The notes beneath the pieces were generated by a model. That model searched no databases. It was not told where the DNA came from and saw only the letters and a program-made list of their open reading frames with translations. Below are positions 46,285 through 56,600 of a DNA stretch of 64,000 nucleotides, piece by piece. Source of the DNA: Sebastes aleutianus (taxonomy: Eukaryota > Chordata > Actinopteri > Perciformes > Sebastidae); NCBI GenBank assembly GCA_916700875.1, contig CAKAKS010000062.1, forward strand, positions 10,647,960 through 10,711,959. Reading direction: 5' to 3'. How positions within the stretch are numbered: the stretch's first letter is position 1; each line of letters begins with the position of its first letter. The position numbers and the translations under genes were made by a program.

Positions 46285-48255
46285 ATGGAGGGTGAGAAGG
46301 AAGGAGATGACTCTGAGACCAGATGGAGTGAAGAACTCAGGCTGGTCCTCATCGGAAAGACCGGATCTGGCAAGAGTGCGTCTGGAAACACCATCCTGGG
46401 CCGAAAGCAGTTTCTGTCACAGATCAGCGCTAGCTCTGTCACCCAGATTTGCCAGCTTGGGAGCACTGAGCTCACAGAGGAAGAGGAGGATGCTGAGGAG
46501 GATGGCCAGACTGTCACACAGAGGAAGAGGAGGCTGAGGAGAGTCACGGTGGTTGACATGCCAGGGTTTGGGGACACTCACCTGAGTGTGGAGCAGATCC
46601 ATGCAGAGGTGGCCAAATGTGTGTCTCTCTCTGCCCCCGGGCCGCATGCTTTCCTCCTGGTGGTGCCAATAGGACGATATACAGACAGTGAGAACCAGGC
46701 TTTCTGCGAATTGACCAAGATATTTGGCGAGGATGCCGTTCGTCACCACACAGTGGTTCTTTTTACCAGGGGTGATGACCTGGAGGGCGTAGGGATTGAG
46801 GATTACCTGAGGGAGACTGCACCTGCTGGGCTCAAGGCTCTGATTGACAGGTGTGGGGGCAGGTACCATGCACTCAACAACAGAGACCCCAGCAACACGG
46901 TGCAGGTTAAAGAGCTCTTAATGAAGGTGGAGACGATGGTGAAGCAGGCTAAAGAAGGGTTTTATACCAATGCCATGTTTTTAGAAGCAGAGGCTGCCAT
47001 CAGGGAGGAGCAGAAAAGGATGCTGAGGGAGCGCGGGCAACCAGAGGGCGAAGAACAATGGGGAAACGATGGCAGCGTGGAAGAACAGGCTAAACTTGCA
47101 AAACGAAGGAAGTGTGACTTGGAGTTTAACAGAGCAGAGAGCACAGATAGAGGATCACAAGGGGTCAGGAGGAGGGAGTTGGAAGGAGGACGTGAAGAGG
47201 ATTTTAGGGTGGAGAGGTGGACAGAGGAGAGCAAAGGCAACGCCTTCAGCTTCCTGAGAGACAGCGCTGAACGATGTAGGGACCAGTTCAGAGGCAGGCG
47301 CAGGGCTATGAGCGGGCGACAGCCTCTCCGTTCATCCTTGAGGAAGGAGGCTGCGCTCTCTGCTGAGGTGCTGAGGAGAATTAAGATCCTGGTGGCTGCC
47401 GGAGCCACAGGCATGGCCGTCGGGGCAGTGTTTGGGGCGGCTGCCCCTTTAGCAGCTGCAGCCGGGGCGTCTTTGGCGGGGAACTCGGTTGGTTTTGCTG
47501 CAAGTCAGTTAGCCGGGATGTCTGTAGCGGGAGGCACCAGTGTTGGGAAAGCTGTGGGCGCAATAGTGGCGGCAGTCTCTGGGAAAACTGCATTGGCTCT
47601 GGGGGCGGCGACTGGTGGAGTTTTGGGCGGTTCTGTTGGAGCCATCGCTGGTACTGAAGCTGCCAGTCCTGGAGAGGGCGCTCTGGATGCCCTGGGGCAG
47701 GTTAGTGTCATAGGGGCGTCTGCTGTGGGGCTGGCAGCAGGTGTGGGAGGCACCATGGGAGCTGGTGCTGCTTTAGGCGCAGCTCTGGAGGGAGCAGCTT
47801 TCAGCACGGCGGCCCTCTGTGGAGCTGAAACTGCATCAGTAGGGGCAGCAGGTGTAGTCAATGCTTCTGTAGCCTCAGCAGCAGGGCAGCATGCAGTGGC
47901 CAGTGTAGGAAGCGTAGCTGCAGGTATTGGGGCTCCTGCAGCTGGAGCAGCCTTAGCTCAGGAGGTGGCTGTGATTGTCCCAGTGGCTGCTGGGTCTCCT
48001 GGTGCTTTATGTGGGTTAGCAGGGCCCAGTGTGACATCAGTGGCCAGCAGGGTTGTGTCAGACCCGTTTGGCACCGCGGCGGTATCGACGCGCATCCTGA
48101 CTGCTGTGGCTGAGATAGGCAGGGCTGCAGCGGGCATTGCCCTGGCTGGTGGTCTGGTAGTGAAGGTGGTGAAGGAAAAAATCAGATGTGGTACAGGAAC
48201 AACAGAAGCCAGTTACACGGAGAAGAAGTCGTATGAGGTCTACTGGAACAAATAA
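46285..48255 (+). CDS. GIMAP/AIG1-family GTPase with long Gly/Ala-rich hydrophobic C-terminal tail
   Basis: Single open exon of 656 codons from the first ATG. AIG1 GTPase domain at about residues 18-225: G1 GKTGSGKSASGNTILG (24-39), G3 DMPGFGDT (91-98), the family box HAFLLVVPIGRYT (121-133), G4-like LFTRGDD (159-165) and G5-like ALNNRD (196-201). An acidic insert EEEEDAEED lies at 65-73. A charged Glu/Arg/Lys-rich linker (about 235-365) follows, then about 265 residues (366-630) very rich in Gly and Ala with many small-xxx-small spacings, and a polar end (KKSYEVYWNK). GIMAP proteins are nucleotide-dependent membrane-surface GTPases, generally tied to lymphocyte survival; the tail suggests membrane insertion or oligomerisation (inference). 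A good acceptor (CTTTTTGTCCACCAG, ends 46249) lies in frame upstream, so an extra 5' exon could add residues. AATAAA signals follow at 48513, 48797 and about 49001. Specific GIMAP subtype not assigned. Confidence 0.88.
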   Translation: MEGEKEGDDSETRWSEELRLVLIGKTGSGKSASGNTILGRKQFLSQISASSVTQICQLGSTELTEEEEDAEEDGQTVTQRKRRLRRVTVVDMPGFGDTHLSVEQIHAEVAKCVSLSAPGPHAFLLVVPIGRYTDSENQAFCELTKIFGEDAVRHHTVVLFTRGDDLEGVGIEDYLRETAPAGLKALIDRCGGRYHALNNRDPSNTVQVKELLMKVETMVKQAKEGFYTNAMFLEAEAAIREEQKRMLRERGQPEGEEQWGNDGSVEEQAKLAKRRKCDLEFNRAESTDRGSQGVRRRELEGGREEDFRVERWTEESKGNAFSFLRDSAERCRDQFRGRRRAMSGRQPLRSSLRKEAALSAEVLRRIKILVAAGATGMAVGAVFGAAAPLAAAAGASLAGNSVGFAASQLAGMSVAGGTSVGKAVGAIVAAVSGKTALALGAATGGVLGGSVGAIAGTEAASPGEGALDALGQVSVIGASAVGLAAGVGGTMGAGAALGAALEGAAFSTAALCGAETASVGAAGVVNASVASAAGQHAVASVGSVAAGIGAPAAGAALAQEVAVIVPVAAGSPGALCGLAGPSVTSVASRVVSDPFGTAAVSTRILTAVAEIGRAAAGIALAGGLVVKVVKEKIRCGTGTTEASYTEKKSYEVYWNK

Positions 48256-50280
48256 ATAGACTGAAGTCATAACCCAGTGAATGAGATCATATTCAAATGT
48301 ATTTCCTCGCCTCCTGATTAAGCTCTAGACTCCACAGTAGCTTCCCTCAGTGAGAGTTATTGCTATGCCGCAGAAATGCAAAGCACCTCAAAGATTCAAT
48401 CACAAATTATAGTAGATAAAAGAGAGCAGACATTATAATTGCAAATATTGGTTGGAGCTGTTTGAGGCTGTTGAATGAGTTCAGTGACATTTGCAATGCT
48501 GTGTGGGATGACTAATAAAGACAAACACATTTTAATCTAAATCAATTTGTATAAGGTTGCGATTCATCTCACAGCTGCATGGTTTGAACCAGACCTAATG
48601 TCTTCATACACATAAAGAGAAAATAACTACTTACTTCTGGAAACTGGGCTGCTGAAAATGTCGGTCACAGTTCAGCTGTGTGAGCTCAGTAACCAAAAAT
48701 AAGACATTTTCCTAAGCATCACATTTCAGTGTTGGCTGGATGAGATTAATCTGTTAATATATTTAATCTTACTCATTGCAGTACTGTGTGTTGAAATTAA
48801 ATAAAAGGACTGAAGTATTATAATTAAATCCTAAAGTGTTTGTACTGACAGATGTCACTGAGTGGTTGTATTGCAGTGTTTCACATCTTGTAATATGTAA
48901 ACCAGACAAGAGTTTTGTAGTTATGTATTAACACACTGGTTTTCAACTTCTCTAAATGTATCCACAGTTCAGTGTGTTAACTTTGTTGCGGTGAAATAAA
49001 CAATAAAGACATGACTGAATATTTTATCCTCGTTTGTTGTCTTCTGTTGTTGAGTTGTTAGTTAGCTTTTCTGCCAGTGCCTCAACTGTGTCACCTCATT
49101 TTATTAGAAAATTACCACAAGAACATCTGAAGTACAATTGTAGGTGCTTGTGCTTGAGTATATTTTTAAGATTTTTAAAGTCCACTAGAAGTCCTTAGAT
49201 TTCATGGTTGGATTGCGTAGACACATTAATAGTTCAACTGTATTTTTATTTATTTTATTTTGTGTCTTAAAACTTAAGTATTTTAAACAGCTAATATAAA
49301 TGTACTTTTCATTTTAAGTAAAACTTGAATGCATTTTTATGGAGTATTTTTCACTGCTCTGTTGCTGCATTTTCATAAAAGACCTGACCTGAAGTATACT
49401 CTTTGTATGCATGAAAGTGATGAAAAATATTATTCACTGAAAGGAACACTTTTTCTTAATATTTTTTAATATTTTAAATGGCACTGACGGTGAACCTAAT
49501 GTTTACATTTTTTAATAGGCTATTCATTAGCTTAATTAATTGTATTTTTAAAGAATAAATGTACTTCCTTTTTGGTGAAATCTGGCAGGAATATTGTTCC
49601 AATTTGACCTATTTATGTTTATACATTTTGTAAATTGTAGTTTACTATTAATATTTGAAGTGGTTGTTAAAAAAGAATGATATTACATTTATATATTTAT
49701 TTATTTTACTTTATTTCATTTTAATTCTTTGGATTGTATAAATATGTGTCCTCCCTTTTTCTCTGAATTCAATTGAAATTATAGTTTAAGATGAAGTCTT
49801 ATTTTTTTTGTGTGTTTTCTCTCCCGCCCTTGTTTTAAGTTGTGAAATTTTGTGTAAAAACAAAGAGACAGCTGTAAAATGAAAATACAGTATGAAAGAA
49901 TGTGATGATGATTTTATAAGGTCAAAACTGCAATAAAAACTAAGATAAAAAAAAGAAAAAAGAATGGTATAACTACTACAGTAAAAAAAAGTGGTGAAAA
50001 TCATTAACTTTTTGAATGGACAGTAAGTTTAATTGTAAATTTTATTATAGGGTAGTGGATTTTTATTGAACACAAAACATTTAATCTGCAAGTAGTGAAA
50101 CATACTTATTACACTATTGGACACAATGTTTCATATTGACTTAACATGTCTTCAGTATTTATTGAATTTGATTTATTAATTTATTCTCATTACTTCTAAG
50201 GTGCTGAATTTGTCTCATGAGGTCCACTTCTTTTCATGAGGACAGGGGGGCGGGGTTTATTCAAATGACAGATGACTGAC
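48256..50280. other. 3' UTR of the GIMAP-like gene and intergenic AT-rich DNA
   Basis: AATAAA signals at 48513, 48797 and about 49001; the last is followed by a GT-rich stretch and is the best end. 49,050-50,240 is AT-rich with nothing recognised. Confidence 0.45.
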
Positions 50281-50656
50281 GGTGACGTACTATCAGACCA
50301 CGGCAAATACGGCCCTGTCATTGGTCAACGATGACTGGTCTCATGACAACAACAGCTAGCTTTCGGCCAATCAGAAGCCGCTTTGGGCCACAGAGGTCTG
50401 TTTGTGAATGACGTAATGAGCGTGAAACAAAGATGGCGGCGACTTAAGCATATATACTGTGTGAAGTAGTTTTATTGACACAGAAGTCAGCCTCTCTGGA
50501 GGCTTTAGCGTCGTCTCACGGGCTGTTCAGGACTATAACACTCTCCTCGGTGAGATAAGGGTGTTGTAGGCGTTACTGGACGCCTCAGAAGAGCTTGTTG
50601 GGTCTTGTTTTCTTCCCTCCGGTGACAGCCGAGGAGGCGAGGTGCTGACAGACAGG
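50281..50656 (+). promoter_or_regulatory. srebf2: SREBF2 promoter and 5' UTR
   Basis: The proximal region holds an SRE-like decamer ATCAGACCAC (50292-50301; 8 of 10 match to the SRE-1 type ATCACCCCAC). An inverted CCAAT box (ATTGG, 50320-50324) lies 18 bp downstream, then a direct CCAATC (50367-50372), a CRE-like TGACGTAA (50409-50416), a YY1-like AAGATGGCGGC (50430-50440) and a TATATA (50451-50456). The SRE plus NF-Y arrangement is the established sterol-response layout of mammalian SREBF2. If transcription starts upstream of 50433, the ATG there opens a four-codon frame (M-A-A-T-stop). Otherwise the leader to 50656 has no ATG. Confidence 0.7.
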
Positions 50657-53600
50657 ATGGACACTGGAGAGTACATCTCCACCATGGACAGCATGGACCC
50701 GACTCTAGCAGAGCTAGGGGACGAGTTCACCCTGGGAGACATCGATGGTGAGTCTTTGTGTCACTGCTAAACACACTGTTGAAGTGTTTTTGTTTTTGTT
50801 TTGTTTTTTAAATAAAGATAAAGACACATTATTTAGCATTCAGAGTATTCAGCTGGTGTTAAAGGGGAGGTTAAGAGTAGTTAGTCCTTACAGTTGATCT
50901 TATTTTAGCACAATGTAGAATGGTGTATGTGTCTGTTACTTGAGTCAGATTTATTCCACACAAAATTATAATATTTTTATTGAATTTTACATATAGACAT
51001 ATATGCATATATACACATACAGACAGACTAACAATCTTAATATTAATAATTAAATTATACAATGAAATGTTTAGTCAGAATTTCAAAGAATGAGAGACAT
51101 GACATTTCACTTATCTAACAAAGAAAACAAATAAAATAAAAGATAAGACAAAATAAATAAATACCTCAAAGAAGAAGAACAAAAAAAACAATATTTTTAT
51201 TGAATTTTACATATAGACTTATGCATATATACACATACAGACAGACTAACAATATTAATATTAATAATTAAATTATACAATGAAATGTTTAGTCAGATTT
51301 TCAAAGAAAGAGAGACATGACATTTCATGCATTAATTATTGTATAAATTGAATTTTATATATACACATACAGACAGACTAACAATATTAATATTAATAAT
51401 TAAATTATACAATGAAATGTTTAGTCAGAATTTCAAAGAAAGAGAGACATGACATTTCATGTATTTCACATATCTAACAAAGAAAACAAAGAAAATAAAA
51501 GATAAGACAAAATAAATAAATACCTCAAAGAAGAAGAACAAAAAATAAATAAAACCACAACAATTTGAACAACAGCACTCAGCAACACACAGCAGTTTCA
51601 ATTTGACTGTGCTTCCTTGACGTCCAAGAAACTCCAACAAAGGTTTCCAAACATTTTCAAGTTCTGCTGCTTTTCCTCTGGTTATGTATCTAAGTCTCTC
51701 CAGTACAACACAAGATGCCATCTCCCTCACACTTACATGTATCCAAGGTAAATCCATTTTTCTCCAACACAAAGCTATCATTCTCCTGGCTTGCAGGAGT
51801 CCAAAGTCAATTAGAATTAAGTGTTGTTTGTTAGTGTTGGTTCAGTTTGAGAGCTCTGCGAGATGCTCATCCTGCTGAGGAGGACTGATTATGATTTATG
51901 TGATAAGACACAATATTTAGCATTCAGAGTATTCAGCTGGTGTTAAAGGGGAGGTTAAGAGTAGTTAGCCCTTACAGTTGCTCTTATTTTAGCACAAAGT
52001 AGAATGGTGTATGTGTCTGTTACTTGAGTCAGATTTATACCAAATATACCTTATATATTTTATGCATTATGACTTTTGGAAGCTGTTATGTGTCATAATG
52101 CTATGTGAAATGGCTTCAATGGAAAAAGTAATTGAGTGAAGTTGAAGGCAGAGTGTCATTTTCCATGATGCAGAAGTATGGGTATGAATAAGTGGTGTCA
52201 TTCATTCATCAAGAAGCTGTGTATGTGGGCAGTGAAGGGAGAGACACAAGAGTGTGACTTGCTCATCAAGCTTGACTGTGTTTTTTACTGTGAGCCAAGG
52301 GTCATAACATGAACATGAATTATTTAGACTTCATGACTTCCATGTCAACATTTAAGCTTTTTGTAGAATTTAACGAAGGAAACCTTTCTGCAGCATCTTT
52401 TCCAGGCTTATTCTGCAGAGTTATTGAGCTGAGTTAGTGGACCAACAACCAGTTCTGCACTCAGTGAACAAACAGCATCCCTGATTCAATCTAGGGATAT
52501 ACTGTACATCGATCCAACTTTTTCAGTCCCGATACTGATAGAGATACCTGGGCTTTGGGTATCGGCTGATACCGAGTACCGATCTGATACCAGTGTTTAA
52601 TCAATAAGCTGTATGTATGCCTCACTGTGTGAAAGTGACTGGGATCATTCTTTTACATGTAACATAAAACACCAGGCTTGACTTAAACGTTGCTTTCCTG
52701 ATTTTGTAAAACAAAATGTGACCATTAAATACACAGATATGAATTTATCTAATTTTATTTATTATTAAAATAATAAATTGTACACCAGCAACTTGATAAA
52801 AAATCGTCATCTTCATCAGCTATTTGATTCAGTATCGGCTCGATATCCGATCCAGTATCAGTATTGGTGCATCCCTAATCCAATCTATCTCTCTCTCTTA
52901 TCAAAACAAATTTCACCCTTAGGCCCATAGTGAAAGGAAGGGGATTTTGGTGAAACACCGGCCAGCGCAGAGTCACCAGATTTCCATTAGGGTGGAATTT
53001 TACTGAATGCCAAGTCACCAGACCGGACTGATGGGCTAGTGTGTGTTTGTGTGTGTGTGTCAGACAGTGTGAGATGAACTGTGTTTCAAGAGACAACCCT
53101 GTCTGTTTGTTTACTGGGCCACAGTGATTTTATAACATTATTTAACAAGATGTAACAATTGATTGAATGAAACATTTCAGAAACTCTACCTGCCTTTGGT
53201 GTCTGCTGTTGATTCTCTTTTCAAAGGGGGCCCTTGGGCAGAGTGAGCAGACAACAACCCCCCTCCCCATCCACAGTTATGTAATCCCACTTAATCATTG
53301 TGTGAAAAGACAGGAATGCACAGATTGCGACAGTGACAACTGAGCGTTGACTGATGATGAATTCACAGGCGTGCCGCAACAACGACAGCCTACACTTGAG
53401 TTTTTATCTTCACTCAGTTTCTGTTTGGCTTGCGGCTAATTGATAAATTCAATTTTCCCATCAGGCAAAGCAGCCAACTGCAGAAATATTGACCCCCTGT
53501 TACAGACATTTTAGGCCACATCTTCCTAATGATACGCTTATTTTATGTATTTAAAATCATCACAGCCTCTTTTCAGTGATAGTTCATTGCTCTCTCTGTG

Positions 53601-56600
53601 CGGCAGCTGGTTTACTGTAGACCTCCACAGTTATTAACTTTGTTCTTCAGATGAGCCATGTGCGTTTCACTGAGCGTAAGGTCTTAGAGGCCCCTGTAAG
53701 GGCTCGTGCAGTTGACCCTATATTCATCAAGAACATTCTTCCTCTCCCAATTACTCTCTTAGCAACTGGTTATATAACCTATTTTCTGTGTGCCTAACAG
53801 CCTAGGAAACTGTCCCCCCTTTGATGGATTTACCCTTTGTGTGAGCTTGTCTGAAGCTCTGGGGGCTCAGAGCTGCTTTGTCCTGTCTGTCGTGAACAGT
53901 CTGCCCCCCGTGGAGGTGTATAAGTGCATGGGCTAATGCGTCTGCCTACATAATGTGTGTATTTATACAGTATGTGACATGTGAAGGACTGGCTGGTAAA
54001 AGCTCCTGAGCGTAATGTTCTTTGGCGTTGTGTATCTGAAACTGTGTCCTACAGTTAATCAGGGCTGCATATTTTAAACCTGAACCTTCATTATTCTAGT
54101 TTTGCCATTATGAATATTAGTTATGTTAGGAGGTACTCTCACTGTTTATGACCCTCTAGTAGGGCTGCACAATTAATCAAATATGAATGGTGATCACGAT
54201 TTGTGCGTCCCACAATTTAATGAACATGATATATGACTGCCATATTGACATTTAAAATGTGTGCTCTGCTCATAGAAAATTCTGCTGCATATCAAATCAA
54301 GTGCTTCCTAAACTACTAAACTAAAAGCCAGCCACCAGGGGGCGATACAGATGTATTGATTGTTTCTAGAAGGTAACCCGCAAATTGCGAAATCCGACAA
54401 AAACTTGCAAAAACTCTCGAGACTCGCTGCCCGACGACGACCTATGCTAACCTTAACTATTCGAGATCAATGTCTCAACTTAACCATCTTCTGAGGGTTT
54501 CCCAGCTCGTGGGCTACCTTCTAGACACGACCAGATGTTTTGGCTTCACTTTTTGGGAGCTGTCATGCGGCTACGCGCACTCCCTACAGCAACAGCCTGT
54601 GAAAAACTTCCCTGAATGTCTGCAGTCCAGAGTCTTGGTACAATTTTATTTTGCTTCCAGGAGATGCACTGTGAATAAGGCTTATTTTTATGCTAAGATT
54701 TGTACATTAGCTTAAATGCAGCACAACATGGAAGTGAAAGCAGTACTCTTTATTTGAAAGTGAAAGTGCAATGAAAATATTTTGTCCCTAAAATCAATGA
54801 ATAATCATGATCTCAATTTTGGTCAAAATAATTGTGATTGTCATTTTGGCCATAATCGTGCAGCCCTACAGTCTAGTACTGTCAACCTCTCAGTGTCAAC
54901 AGAGCTCACATACACAGTCATTAGTACCATCTGAGGAACTACCGTCCTTGGTTTGCCAATTGGTATTTTTTTGTGACCCTCGATCAAATCACTTTTTACA
55001 GTCATGACATTGTATGACAGCAGAAAAAGAAAGCTATATATTCAGACAACAAGACCTTTTATTGTTTTATATTGAAATGCAACAAGTGATAACAGAAGGT
55101 CAGGAAGAGGTGACAGGAAGTTGGCCGCTGTTGCTGACAAAGATGAGACACCCTTGGTGATGCAATGTTTGTGAGAAAGTTTTATTTCTCTACTACTGTC
55201 TCAACCTTCCAGCGTCATACATCTATTCTGGTATCCTAGCCCTTTTGTGTTGTGATTATGGTAAAACAAAATATTACAATGAGATAAAAGATAAGAGATG
55301 ACGATGTCATTCTTTTTCATTCTCAGCTGTTTGAAAGCATGCGTCACTGCACCATGATTGATATTGTGTGGACAAGTTATTAAAATATTTAATTACAGAG
55401 CGCCACTCCTTGCCTCTAATCATTAGAGTCTAATGAATGAAATGACAAATGCAATCAGTCATTATGTTGTCATAAAGTACAGTTAGTGGGTGGAATGAAC
55501 TTTTACGGAATGCAAACTCATTGTTAACGTTCACTGTAACGTTATTAGAATTAAACAGGGCTGTATGATATCCAGTGTCTCTGACTCTCGATGCTGATGT
55601 TCATCTATGGTACATTTTCCATTCAGAATATTATGTACGGTCTCATCAGTGGGGATGTGCTCAGTGATTTCATGTCGCTCTGTAACAGTGGATAAATGTG
55701 GCCTGTTGGATTGTCTGGTCTCGCTCTACTGTACAGTAAGACTAAGTTCAAGGCTGCAGGCTTGTTGTTTATTGACCCTGATGGCTGAACCCATACAGTA
55801 TGTCATATCAGTGATATACATCAGTCACCATGTCCTCCACATGGACCCTGTAAAGCCGTTGTCTTGACGTTCCAAAGTCCTGTGGGACCTTGAAAATCCT
55901 GGTGTTTTCCACAGTAATGGACAGACTTGTGTTCTTTGGCCAATTGCTTTTGTCTCATAGCTGTCAAGACATTAAAGAGATGTTAACACCAAAAAGGGTG
56001 TAATAAAATGCATTAAAAAAAATACATAGTTTTATAGTGCTATCATGATATATTTCATTATTTGTGATTTAGTTTTTGGGGAAATTCAATTAAGAAGCTA
56101 TGTACACTTTTATTGAAATAAACAGACGTAAATATTATTTAATCATATTGGTGCAAAAATTCACACCGTTTATTAAGGATGAACCGATCCAACTTCTTCA
56201 GTCCCGATACCGATAGCGGTACCTGGGCAGTGTTTAATTAATAAGCTGTATGCCTCACTGTGTGGAAGTTAATGGGATCATTCTTTTATGTGTAAGGCAA
56301 CATCAGACTTGACTTAAACATTGCAACCATTTATTGAATGCTGTTAGGTGGTGTTTATGTTTAACAAACATTAGTGTACAGCCGTGTTTAACAATAGGAG
56401 CACATTCATCATCATTATAGTTCCATCCATCAATCAGCCGTCTTCTTTATCTAAGTGCTTTATTACCCTGCTGCCATTGTCTATTGAGGCCATCAGTAAT
56501 ATTACTACTCACGTTTTCAAGGCTATCTGTTTGAAGGCCTTTTGCTTTCTGTGCTATCTTTTCATTGGTTTATGACCACAACAGTAGCTTCTCTCTGTGT

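Noticed and set aside
47505..47861. Open frame on the minus strand within the GIMAP-like gene
   Set aside because: Ala/Pro-rich mirror of the Gly/Ala-rich tail; no start context or independent motif.
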